From Paralvinella palmiformis (lineage: Eukaryota > Annelida > Polychaeta > Terebellida > Alvinellidae): 64,000 nt of DNA. The notes beneath the pieces are model-generated. The model searched no databases, was not told where the DNA came from, and was given only the letters and a program-made list of their open reading frames with translations. The translations under genes and the position numbers were made by a program. Shown here piece by piece: positions 46,561 through 57,373 of this stretch. Position 1 is the stretch's first letter; every line of letters starts with the position of its first letter. The DNA lies in NCBI GenBank assembly GCA_025642065.1, contig JAODUP010000184.1, positions 912,501-976,500 on the forward strand, given 5' to 3'.

Positions 46561-47716
46561 TTTATAAGGGCCAGTTTATATAATTCATGAACCTTTGTCC
46601 AGGGAAGATAATGAAGTATGTCACACGTAGTAGGTGAAACTTGTAAGATAGTTATGAATTAGCAACTGGGAAATGTTCAAGAATATGCCAGAGTTGACGA
46701 CAGACCAATCTGTGTGAGTATTTGTTGGAGTATTACAGGTCGACGCCAAGCCATTTCTGATCCGGGATGGTATGTACTGGAGGCCTGTGTTCGATGAGAC
46801 CATCCCGAACTAACCTACCATGGTCAGAAAGGTAGTCAAGCACGATTATTTCTATGAAATTTTATAAATGACGTTGTAGTCATTAAGGCGTAATAGTCGG
46901 CAAGTCGTCGTATAAGTCATCGTTATCAAGTGATGATAGTCGTCAATAGTTGATGCTGAAAATGTCGTCATAATTCGTAGTTGTATCCAGAGTAGAGGAT
47001 CACAGTGTCCCATCATTGTGACATATCCGTTGAATTGTGTGATCATTTGTATGAATGTTATCTTAATTAAGCCAAAGTATCATCTTCGTGTGTGATGTCA
47101 GTAATTCTGTGATTATTTTGTAAAACTATTAATGTGTCTTTATAGCGTCAACGTTATTTATTTCCTGTGGGCTTGTGACAGGATGATCATCTCGTTCCAT
47201 GATAACAGCCTGAGCTTATGTATATATTATACATAATTAATAGAAGATGTAACTAAATTTCACATTATTGCTTTTTGAATTCTCCTCGCCAAACAAAAGC
47301 AACTCGGATTAGCGAAAATAAACAAAACATTCTAGAGAGTAATTGTATCATCTATAACTGATCCTATTGATGTTCATTGTGAAATGGTTTATTCAATAAT
47401 TGACTTTTCGGTGGGAATATTTCCTTGATTCAGTGTGTTTATTTAATAATGAGTAGTGTCAGCTAATATTTCATTTTCTATGGTTGAACGCTAATTCCTT
47501 GTTTGTCACTTCTGTTCCGGCAGTCAGTTAATAAAGTATGTATTTATTAACGCTACTATTATTTCGAACTGTCGCTCTCCCCTACTCTCTCTGGTCTCTA
47601 CTTGCTGAACTATCTGTGTGTGTGTATGCGTGCGTGCGTGTGTTATGAAGATAATTAAGACGCTGACACAGATGTCATGATTTTACTTAGCTATTTATTA
47701 CTCATATTTGTTGTTG

Positions 47717-47774
<58 letters not shown>

Positions 47775-48101
47775 CATAAAGCATGTCCAAGATATTCCAG
47801 ATAATGACCGTCATTCTGATTTATTAATCGAGCTACATATTAATTTCGAACTGTTCGCAGATGGCTCGATCCAGTACTCCTAAACGTCGATGGTTCACTA
47901 ACTAACTTTGCTGAACCTATCCCTGGCTTCCGGAGACGGAGGACAAATCGATTATCAGATAAAGGAATGCTGGTAACTGATAAGAAACACCTGCCGAACA
48001 AAATACACATCATTGTTTCGGATCATCATACAAAGGACATCGAATCGTTTATTGCTATTTATTGCCACAGAAACGTTCCCGGACTACCCTGAAATGCTTT
48101 A
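46561..48101. other. gene-free stretch
   Basis: (AT)n at 47721-47771. No gene or further element recognised. Confidence 0.45.
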
Positions 48102-48200
48102 AGAGGGCGACACCGTGGTCTAGTTGCTAGCGCGTTGGGCCACATATCGCTTCCACCCGAGTTCGAACCGCGGCGTGGGCATATCTGAAGGGTACATCAT
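48102..48200 (+). mobile_element. SINE family A, 5' part
   Basis: Intact-looking head: GTGGTCTAGTTGCTAGCGCG and B-box GAGTTCGAACCG, then GTGGGCATATCTGAAGGG. The body is cut off. Confidence 0.85.
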
Positions 48201-48419
48201 CGATCATCATTAAGCGCCAATCGTAATTAATTGAAAACGAATACACTCAATGTTGAAAGTTTCAGTATAATTCATCGCAACTGTATTGTGTAAACCCCCT
48301 GTAACATCCGACATACGGGACTATACGATAACTATATTTATTAATGTTTTAGCTGACTGACATATCAGTAGAGTCTACCCATTTTAGCTCCCAGTTTGAT
48401 AGAATTTCCACATAAAGAC

Positions 48420-48690
48420 CGCCTCTGATGCCTCGTGGGTAGAGTGTGGAACTATTTTCCAATGGTTATGGTCATATTGTGTAAAGTAGGATGTATTTTT
48501 CATCCAACCAGGTAACTGGTAAGGTTTTCTCCACCGAATAGGTCAACTATCGTAAATTCTAAATTTATTTAGATTTAGTCTCCGTGGTGAAGTTGTAAAT
48601 TACAGACCATACGAGTCTCCCTCAGTTGAGGTTGCTAAGCAACGTAAAATAACTAACATTTCAGCCAATATTATTATTATTGTTATTATT
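48420..48690 (+). mobile_element. SINE family C, near full length
   Basis: Head GATGCCTCGTGGGTAGAGTG (B-box missing), TTTTTCATCCAACCAGG, GGTTTTCTCCACCGAATAGG, TAGTCTCCGTGGTGAAGTTG, ending in (ATT)n. Confidence 0.8.
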
Positions 48691-49786
48691 AAAAGATATT
48701 TATCCAGTGAAGTCATAACACCATCTCTGTCAATTAGATCAGCGTGAGTAGATTACTTAGTCAAGTTCATCATGATAAAAGACGATTAATCCCATATCAT
48801 ATGAACTACATCAGTAATGGACTTTGTCATTAGTTAGTCGTGTGTGTGTGCGTACATGCATGCGTGCGTGCGTGCGTGCGTGCGTCGTGCGTGAGAGAGT
48901 TTGAGTTTTTGGTTACCGGTCAAGCAATCACCACAACAGAAACAAATCTTTATTGGCAAATGGAGTGTAATTCAAAATACACTCCCACCAAAAAGATAAT
49001 TCTGAGGTATGTAATTCTAATTGTAGAACCAATGTACCAACAATACTTGTGAAGAAATACAGTAAACAAACGTCTACTACGAAAACAACAAATAAGTCCC
49101 GGTCCCAAAGTCAAATAGGCAACTGAATTATCCACCAAAAAGGGGGGGCGGGGGGCCGCTGACCTTTGGGTCATGGCCAAGCTACCTTCAAAAGTGGTAA
49201 AATCAATTATCATCATCCACCAAAAGACGCGCGCTGACCGGGGAAATCATGTGACCAAAACTGGCCAATGAACGACGAACAAGTAATAATACAATACTCG
49301 ACCTGCGCGAAGTACATAATGAGTGTACAATTCGACGTGACAGCTTAAATTAATAAAACAAATGCAACGTGATGAAATTAATATTGGCTACAAACTTCCC
49401 TATTAAAGAAAATGTCGTCCCGACATTTCTCAAGTAAATACATGCAAATGTGAAAACTAAATGCACACACACAGTCACACACACAGTCACACACGCACAT
49501 ACACATGCACATATACACACACAGGCACATACACGCAGATAGAAACAGAGAGAGGGGGAGAGAGAATTCAATCCGGGCAAAACAGAACGACGGCTTACCA
49601 AGATTCAATCGAATTTTATGTTAAATACAGACAATTCTGGTCAAACGCGGCATAAATAAAATGTGCACTCGCGAAATAACCAGAGATTATGCATCATCGC
49701 TAAACCTGTCCACGAATAGCCGAGTACATCGAGACCCGGTCAGGATAACTGGAACAGGTGCCCTATTTCAAATATTCGCTGTTACC
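48691..49786. other. gene-free stretch 3' of the receptor gene
   Basis: (TGCG)n near 48855-48890 and (AC)n-rich sequence at 49460-49550. It should contain the 3' UTR of the receptor at 49787. No other gene seen. Confidence 0.45.
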
Positions 49787-50737
49787 CTAAGAGTTGAGCT
49801 GAACGGAAGTGCCTACTGTCTCCAGCGTTGTGGGTGCCGGGTTATAGCGGAGAAACACCTTCTTGCAGGCTGATCGGAAAGCGCGGCTTCGGCACAGATA
49901 AATAACACCATTGCTGAGCACTGGCACAACGAACGAAATCCGGGAGAGTACCAACAGGAAAACGGGTACCTCGTCCAGGCAGCGCAGGCAGAACAGAATG
50001 ACAAACCTCTTCACGACGACGAAGCTCCAGCAGGTAGAGGCCGTGGCCATCACCCAAACGATCATATTGAGCCCGGATTGCTGCCGCTCGATCCAGACGC
50101 GCCTACTACTAGCAGCGGCGTCGGCGACGGCGGGCTGTGAACTCCTGGCGCGGAGCAGCCGCTTCAGGATCGCGTAGCTGAGACCGTGAAGGAAGACCAG
50201 CAGGACGATGGCAGCCGCCCAGAGCACTTCGATCAGCAGGAGGAAGTGAAATTCGAAGGTGACCACCGGTCGACAGGCGTCGCCCGCGTCCGACTTCCGG
50301 ATGGCGAACAGGACGCCGAAGCCGTTTCCGACCAGACAGACCAGCCACGCCACGACGACGGCTACCAGAGCCGATCTACGCGTGAAGACCGGACGTCCCG
50401 GCCGCATTCTCCTCAGACCGAGGTACAGCTCGGCGTAGATGAAGATCAGATTGGCGGTGTAGACGCCGACCGTCGACTGTCTCGCGGCGATCAGGATCGC
50501 GCAGGCCGTTCGAGAGACGGGCACGGCGAACGAGTAGAGCAACGTCTGGACGAGGAATCCGACGCCGAGTACGAGCCCGCTGAGGGCTAGCTGGCCGAAG
50601 AATATCGACGTCGACCTCTTCGAGTTGGGCAACCGCCGAAAGACGGCCATCACCACGGCGTTAGAGAGGACGATGAGCATCGCCCTCAGGTAGCCGATAA
50701 TCTCCGTCAGCGTATCCGGCTCTTCTTCCCGCTGCAT
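49787..50737 (-). CDS. intronless divergent seven-transmembrane receptor (class A GPCR-like)
   Basis: An uninterrupted, GC-rich 316-codon frame. Seven hydrophobic helices at about residues 12-33, 45-69, 79-106, 122-144, 162-190, 224-243 and 258-281. Class A marks: TM1 Asn26, Cys79 at the top of TM3 paired with Cys154 in loop 2, Trp in TM4 (W131), CW at 236-237 in TM6, and NGVIY (276-280) in place of NPxxY, followed by a basic helix-8-like stretch RAFRSACKKVF. Departures: the TM2 aspartate is absent (QLALSGLVLG), DRY is ELY (103-105), and the TM6 and TM7 prolines are missing. Probable plasma-membrane receptor with unknown ligand. A chemosensory or orphan peptide receptor of a lineage-expanded mollusc-type group is plausible but not shown. 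A family A SINE sits just upstream. Confidence 0.82.
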   Translation of the reverse strand: MQREEEPDTLTEIIGYLRAMLIVLSNAVVMAVFRRLPNSKRSTSIFFGQLALSGLVLGVGFLVQTLLYSFAVPVSRTACAILIAARQSTVGVYTANLIFIYAELYLGLRRMRPGRPVFTRRSALVAVVVAWLVCLVGNGFGVLFAIRKSDAGDACRPVVTFEFHFLLLIEVLWAAAIVLLVFLHGLSYAILKRLLRARSSQPAVADAAASSRRVWIERQQSGLNMIVWVMATASTCWSFVVVKRFVILFCLRCLDEVPVFLLVLSRISFVVPVLSNGVIYLCRSRAFRSACKKVFLRYNPAPTTLETVGTSVQLNS

Positions 50738-50796
50738 GCTTAAATGTGAAACCCGGATTGTTATAGCTTCGGTGGGGGTGGGGGGTTATGGTGATG

Positions 50797-51009
50797 GTGA
50801 TGATGATGATGATGAAGGATGATGATGATGATTGATGTTTTACGGCCACTTTTGTGCACACGGTAGGCTAAATGGGCCAAGCGACCTCCGAAGCTAATGA
50901 AGCTAAGTCAAAGATGAAACACCCTTCAGATATGCCCACGCTGAGATTCGAACACGGGTGGTAGTGATCTGTGATCCAACACGCTACCCGTTAGACCAAG
51001 GAGGCGCCC
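50797..51009 (-). mobile_element. SINE family A, full copy
   Basis: Long GAT/ATC tail at the left, full body, and a head at the right that reads on the minus strand GGCGCCTCCTTGGTCTAACG with B-box GTGTTCGAATCTC. One of the best preserved copies, 60 bp upstream of the receptor start. Confidence 0.93.
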
Positions 51010-52409
51010 GAGGTTAAGGATGATGATGATGACGATGATAACAACTATGATAATATCATATTAATTCCCCAAAGAGATCGAATGATAAATGATTCGATCG
51101 GTGATCAATGATATAAAGCTAAGCATATCCAAGCGAAATGTGCCAACGCCAATCAGTAACGGAATAAGGACCAGGTATGTTATCAGATTGGAAATATGGT
51201 ATTAATTCAAGTGAAACAAAGGCAAACGTGCTCTCAGAATGTGACTTTAAACTTGCAGCAAGTAAAATAAATATTTATATATAATTGGCCTCTTTATAAT
51301 ACATATAAACCAGTGTATTTAGTATGTCTAAGATGTGTTTGTGATATGTAAACCCGAACAAGTTTTAATTTTCAAGTTAATTAAGGCGCTATATAAAATA
51401 TTATAATTATTATTATTTTTATTATTTCTAATTTGAAGAATATTTGACTGTTACGGGGGTAGAAATAACTCAAAGAGCTAGGGTAGTCAGCAGGTCTACC
51501 TGGCTGGAAAATCGGATAGTCCTTAGAGATATCTCGTAGTCCACAAATAGCCCTAATGTTTAGACACAAAATTTGAATTTTAACAAATTTAATACTCAAA
51601 CAACAGAATAAACATTTGTCTACCGTAACACTGCTGATTTACACTATTTAGCGCCTTGCATTTATTGCTGCTAAGAATCACGTGAGCTTTTCAACTCTGC
51701 AATCAAAGGGCGCCGATTAAATGGCGGCGAGTAAAGAAATCATCACCGCATAGCTCATTGTTATATCGGCGAGGTGATGCTATCCTACTAATAAGTAATT
51801 TCTGTGCGATAATAATATTAAATGACAACTATTGGCAATAAACTGGTGTGACGTATAACTAATTCTCTCCGATAAACTGCTCCCAAATTTGCCCCATCAG
51901 TGACAGGTTTGTTTTATATTTTGGTAAGTTGACGTCGTTGTCGAAGATGATAACTATTACCGTATTTGACGGTTTCCCGTCGGACTATCGTCGACGTCAG
52001 CGTCGGTAGTCCGACCGAATTTCTGGTAGTCCCCGACTCCTCGGACTGCCTCGCTATTTCGACTCCCTCTGTTGGATATAAAGTGTCTTCGTTTGAAAGG
52101 TCACTCGTCTACCTCGATGAATCAGCTAAACTGTTCTTCTCTTCACACGCACATACGCACGCGCTGACACACACACACACACACACACACGATCGGTATA
52201 TAAACAACAAATCATCCTTTAAATATAAGTGTCACTTCTCACAAAACAAAAAGAGCAGATTTCAAAGCCAATAAGGGATTTAATCTCACCTGAAGGTTCG
52301 TTGTAGATAACCTTGTCCTGTCCTTGTTAATATTTAACATTTACATATGCGCTATAAACATCATCATCAACCCTCAAGGAATACGTTCTTTACTACGCAT
52401 TCTGAATTA

Positions 52410-52446
<37 letters not shown>

Positions 52447-52850
52447 GCTGTTACAGTCACACTTATCACATAAATTAGCCGGAGATGGCCCTTGTTTCTT
52501 GTTTGTTGATCTCGACACTATTATTATAAAATCAAGTGTAGCCGAAGGTAGTCATCATGGCCCTCTTTCAACCTGATTATTTCGGTCAGGTTACGAGAAT
52601 GATATCATTCCCTAATTGTAATAAGGTCGTACCACAGTTTGGGAAAAGATACAGGTAAACACAAACACATCCTGCTTAGTTGATTGATTTCATTGTGTTG
52701 CGTGTTTTATCAGTTTCGTTTCAAATGTGTTAAAAAAGAAACTATATTCGTGGATACTTTTCCACTCTTAATTCGGGTGTCTGGATTTCCGACTTCCGAG
52801 ACGACATTCTATAATGGAAAATTGGTGTATTTTCTAACGATTTTAAAGTA
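51010..52850. other. stretch without a supported gene
   Basis: At 51976-52080 a CpG-rich patch with inverted arms GTCGGACTA / TAGTCCGAC could be part of an exon or promoter, but no splice structure supports it. (AC)n at 52163-52190 and (AT)n at 52411-52444. Otherwise nothing recognised. Confidence 0.35.
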
Positions 52851-53179
52851 CAGTCATGCCCCACCATACGCCATTAATTGCTTCTGAAAGCTGTGACATA
52901 ATCCGGTTTTTCACGTAAACCGGACCTAATGCCTAAAAATGTCTTTCGATGTAAATAACTATATTTAAAAAAATTCATTTTAATTGTTTTTAATATTTGT
53001 ATTGTATTTTGTATTGTGTTTTACCTTCTTTTAATGTTAATTTATTTGGTGCACGACCCTTTATTATGACGTAGGTGACGTAGCTGAGTGACGTACCGTT
53101 GGACGGAATGACGTTCGCTGAATTGAAATTTACTCTAGAAAAGTGACGTAACGCCGAATTTGACGTAGGTCGAAATGAT
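52851..53179 (+). mobile_element. pogo/Tigger-like transposon fragment
   Basis: It begins CAGTCATGCCCCACCATACG right after a TA dinucleotide, as Tc1/mariner-class Tigger elements do, with a CCGGTTTTTCACGTAAACCG hairpin shortly inside. The right part (53066-53172) has six TGACGT motifs. The right terminus is absent, apparently cut by the LINE tail that follows. Confidence 0.5.
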
Positions 53180-53292
53180 AATAATAATATTAATAATATT
53201 AATAATAGCAGGAGCCATTCAAAGCCGCTGTACAAAGATACCCTAAATATGATGTATGTAAACCACCCATAAAAGATGATATATGATATGAA

Positions 53293-53352
<60 letters not shown>
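53180..53352 (-). mobile_element. CR1/L2-like LINE tail plus (AT)n
   Basis: (AAT)n, then AGCAGGAGCCATTCAAAGCC, GCTGTACAAA and ATGTATGTAAA, the same 3' UTR as at 15453-15560. It is followed by (AT)n at 53293-53352. Confidence 0.75.
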
Positions 53353-53355
<3 letters not shown>

Positions 53356-53639
53356 CCAAATTCCACAAGTATTAATTATTATTATATAAAGCATATAATT
53401 ACGTGTGAAATTTGGGGGATCGATGTAGCGTGAGCTGTCTTCCCATCAGCCCCAAGGTAAAATAAATGAAATTACATGTAAATATTGAAAGCCACAACAA
53501 TAAGCAGGATCTAAATGCCAGGTGTTGGCGACACGGATACGAACACGTAACCGAGAAAGTCGGGAGACCAGGATCAAGAATTATCATTATCAGCTCATCA
53601 TTTCCACCGACGTTACTTACAATAGGAATTTGCACATTT

Positions 53640-54860
53640 CACTGAATCAGAATAGGATGCTAACATATGACTATTTTACCTTTAAAATGAGTCTTATAAT
53701 TGTAACGATGGAGAATGGGAATCCACTTATTCCATATACTAGCAACATTATAACGAGGTAGTCTACCAGATAGTGTGGAGTCGTATAGAATAACGTTTTT
53801 GTCAAATCAGATTCTTTTGTCATATTATTTCCCCAGATATCACAGTTTAAAATATACACGCTCTCAAATGATCGTGGTAATTTTTTATTGACGAAATCAT
53901 GCAAAACATTTGAAACTCGTGCAAGATCATTCAGTTGTGGTATCTGGGAGCATTTAAAAACGGGTTTTATGCCACGGGACGTGAATTGTCCGTATTAGTA
54001 AAAGTTTTGTTTTATACAAAAGGGATGCGTTTGCACCCGCCCAAGCTAGTATACCATATACCATATGAGAGGTATGGATGTATTAAAGCTACATACAATG
54101 TTTTCAGACTAGCGTACGGGAAAAAGTGTTTCACTTTGTTGATAGCATATAATGATATGGATATTTTGTTGTTCATACGAACCAGGTTGGCATTCCAATG
54201 ACAGTGACTCATCTACATATATACCAAGAAACTTGGTAGTTGTATGTGTAATTGTGGAACCGACTTGCTCTAAGTTAATGTTATTGCTAGCCACATGAAG
54301 ACCTTTGTAGTCACATTGTCTTTGTCCACCTGTTAAAAAGGAAAGGTGGTTTGCACAAAACTACTCATATAGACAATTCATAGCACAATTAGCCTTCGTG
54401 TATAATCGATATATATCGGTGTCGTTGATATACATGGATGAACTTACTTACTTAATCCTCTTCGTCCCCGGTGGGACAAAAGGCTACAGCAACGAATTGT
54501 TGAAGTTTTGGTAATAATGTTTGTTTTTACCGGGGTGGGGATATTAGCCCAACCCCCAACCTGATGGACCAGATGCTGGTTTTCGTCTGGTCCCTCCCCT
54601 GAGATCTGCCCGGCTTGGTTAAACCTGCTAGGGGCTTAAGTTCCCACCCAGTATAGCTCACAGAGTCCTCGAGACACGCAAGCTCCCTCATCATCGGCAA
54701 GGTACCAGCACAGAGGGGGATACATGGATGCAGCGTCAGCGAATGATAATACATAAGCATCAGTAGATATTGCTATATCATTAGCATAAATTAGGTCTAA
54801 AACCGGACCTAATATGGAGCCCTGTGGCACGCCACATACAATATGTTGTACATCAGTCTG
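53640..54860 (-). mobile_element. LINE fragment interrupted by a SINE
   Basis: Minus-strand translation: VPQGSILGPVLDLIYANDIA and SFADAASMY, then after the insertion TKFLGIYVDESLSLECQ, INKVKHFFPYASLKTLYVAL, IHPYLSYGIWYTSLGG, ending with LPRSFESVYILN. The catalytic FADD reads FADA, so the enzyme is dead. Several frameshifts. Confidence 0.8.
54441..54719 (-). mobile_element. SINE-like insertion with 11-bp target duplication
   Basis: Flanked by ATACATGGATG at 54430-54440 and 54720-54730, splitting the LINE exactly after the FADA-containing block. On the minus strand the 3' end reads GTCCCACCGGGGACGAAGAG, then GATTAAGTAAGTAAG: an (AAGT)n tail like that of RTE-type LINEs. No clear tRNA head seen. 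Confidence 0.8.
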
Positions 54861-54879
54861 TCCGTCATCTATTAGAACA

Positions 54880-55125
54880 TATTGGCGACATGGGTAGAGC
54901 TATTTACCTATGGCTACGGTCATTCTGTGCGGGAGGTCACAGGTTCGCGCCTCGGCCGTGGCACAATAGCAGGAGGAGTTTTTCATCCAACCAGGCAAAT
55001 GGCAAGGTTTTCTCCACCGAACATGCCATATATTCTAAATTTATTTAGAATTAGTCTCCGTGGGGAAGCCATAAATTACAGACCGTATGCGTTTCCCTTA
55101 TTTGAGGTTGCCAGCCACGTTAATA
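54880..55125 (+). mobile_element. SINE family C, full copy
   Basis: Head GGCGACATGGGTAGAGC, B-box CAGGTTCGCGCC, then TTTTTCATCCAACCAGGC, GGTTTTCTCCACCGAAC, TCTCCGTGGGGAAGCC. Best preserved copy of this family. Confidence 0.85.
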
Positions 55126-55228
55126 ACTGAGTGAGTGAGTGGGTGCTTTGTGTACCCCAAGCGCTGGTCTCATTTGGTAAATTAATGGATGTTACCGAGA
55201 ATCGAACTCTGACTTGTAAATTAGGGGA
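55126..55228 (-). mobile_element. SINE family E, joined head-to-head to family A
   Basis: (GAGT)n tail at the left, then CCAAGCGCTGG, with the B-box on the minus strand CAGAGTTCGATTCTCGG. It meets the A copy at TGTAAATTAGGGG. The same arrangement, in mirror image, is at 63478-63790. Confidence 0.75.
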
Positions 55229-55440
55229 TCGAGCCTCTGTGGTGGTCTAACTGGTAGCGCGTTGGATCACAGATCAGTACCGCCTGAGTTCGAATCTCGA
55301 CGTTGGCATATCTGAAAGGTGTTTCATTTTTTACTTCTCTTCATTACCTTCGGAGGTCACTCGGCCCATTTAGTCTACCTTGTGCACAAAAGTGGCCGTA
55401 AAACATCAATCATCATCACGATAATCATCACCATCATTAC
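55229..55440 (+). mobile_element. SINE family A, full copy
   Basis: Head GTGGTCTAACTGGTAGCGCG, B-box GAGTTCGAATCTCG, full body, tail CATCAATCATCATCAC. A short minus-strand piece of the same family (GATGATG, TTTTACGGCCACTTTT) lies at 55565-55605. Confidence 0.92.
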
Positions 55441-55605
55441 CAACTTCTCCGGCTGAAAGATCCCGGCGTCATCGTGTATCCAACCATTTCCACGTTTGTG
55501 CATTTTCCTGGCAACCTTACCAGTGACGTCGTACGAATGTAAGCCGATCCTCAGTCGTCTATCAGATGATGATGATGATGATTTATTTTGTTTTACGGCC
55601 ACTTT

Positions 55606-56085
55606 TTTCACGGAAGGCCAGCCAGAGTGTGACGAAAATGCAGACACAGTTCAGATGTTCACTTCTATGGTAAAGTCAATGAAAGGGCTTAAACATGATA
55701 CGACACTCATTCGCAACAAAGTGTCCTACATTGAGGAATATTTGGAATCGGTGGAAAGGAAATTGGATGACTGCATCTGTACAATTAAGGTGCTATATGA
55801 CAGGCAGTTGGAGGAGACCAAAACCCAGGCCCAAGCTTTGTAGATACCATGACCAAGCTGAAAGATGACACTGATGCCAAACTAAAAGCTTTCGAGGATA
55901 AGTTTTTCCAACAAGAAGAACAGTCCAGGAGAAACAATCTCATTTTCTATGGAATACCTCAAGGAGAAAATGACACTTGGCAGAAACATGATGCGGGCGA
56001 TGCTGATAGGCTGGTCATAGAACGCGCCCATCGGCCCAATATAGCGCGTTTCATGAACTGGAAGAGAAAGTCCGAAGTGTCATAG
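55606..56085 (+). pseudogene. LINE ORF1-like protein fragment
   Basis: Two successive frames: a coiled-coil stretch (NKVSYIEEYLESVERKLDDC), stop at 55841-55843, then KLKAFEDKFFQQEEQSRRNN and LIFYGIPQGENDTW, the coiled coil plus RNA-binding start typical of L1-type ORF1 proteins. Confidence 0.75.
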
Positions 56086-56305
56086 AAAGCAAGCTAGAGA
56101 TCTGCCAGGAGATTCTACAATCAGGATCGGTGAGGACTTCAATCGTTTGGTACAAGAGATCAGATAATTTCTTTATCCAAAATTACAAGAAGCTCGACAC
56201 GACGGAAAACGTGTACGCAGTGAATCAAGATAATCAAATTGTATCTCATTAGGAAATTGGCCAAGGCCGTGTTGAACAAAATGTTGCTGATGCAGATCAA
56301 ACGTT

Positions 56306-57373
56306 AAAAATATTGTCATGGAATATTCATGGTTTTAATACTCATAAAGCGGACAGAGACTTCAAGGAACACCTGTGCAAATTTGATTTGATAATTTTAT
56401 CTGAAACTTAGACCAAGTTAGATAGTGATGTATCTGATTTCCTTTCGGATTATACTATATTTGCGTTCTTGGAAAAATGGAGATCTAGTCGTGGTCGCCA
56501 GTCTTATAAAATAGCTGTATTTGTGAGAAACGCCATTTCAGACTTAATCAACTGTATCAAAAAGACAGATCTTGGAATATTTCTACACCTGGATAAAGGT
56601 TAGTCCAACCTGTGACATTATCATTGCCTGTTTGTACATTCCAAATGAAGGATCCACATTCTACGTGGATGAAATTGAAAAAATGGAATAATTGAATTAG
56701 AACAGTCGTTGACTGAAATAGTTACTGTACATAAAGACTGTAATCTTATATTATGTGGGGACTTAAATGCCAAGATTGGTGTTTGTGATGATTTCATAAT
56801 TGATAATGATATATCATATATAGATCTACATGATCTCGACTGGTACCCGGATGATAACTTTAACATGAATCGTAAATCGCGCGACAAAGATGGGCGCGTA
56901 AATATATTTGGATATGGTCTATTGGACATTTGTAAAACATTTGGAATACATATTGTAAATGGTCAATCACAAGATGACAATGATGGCGAGTTTACATTTG
57001 GCACATCAAATGGTTTCAGGGTCGTGGATTATGTAATAGCATCCACTGAATTATTTCCGCGGATTTCTATGTTTAAAGTTGATAATTATGATATTTCTGA
57101 CCACTTTCCACTGTGTTGTCATATTCAGTGTTGTTTACCTGGTGAACGTGCTGCCCACGTGGAAGGTGAGCAGTATTCTCGGTATCGGTGGTCACAAAAG
57201 AAGTGTGACGAATTTCTATTGGAGGACCAGAGCAAAGCCCAACTTCGCAGTCTCAGTGACAAGCTAAGTGCGGGATTTGTGAATGATTATGTGGAGTTGT
57301 TAGAGGCTTTGGTTCAGGGCGCGGCCAGTAGTATGTGCAGGCGTTCCAGAAACGGTCAAAACACAGCAACAGG
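56306..57373 (+). pseudogene. LINE APE endonuclease fragment
   Basis: Starts ILSWNIHGFN (catalytic Asn block), LIILSET with a stop where the next residue should be, then ILCGDLNAKIG at about 56751-56783, VVDYVIAS, and the SDHFPL block at about 57098-57115. The open frame from 56709 runs on into the hAT insertion. Confidence 0.85.
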
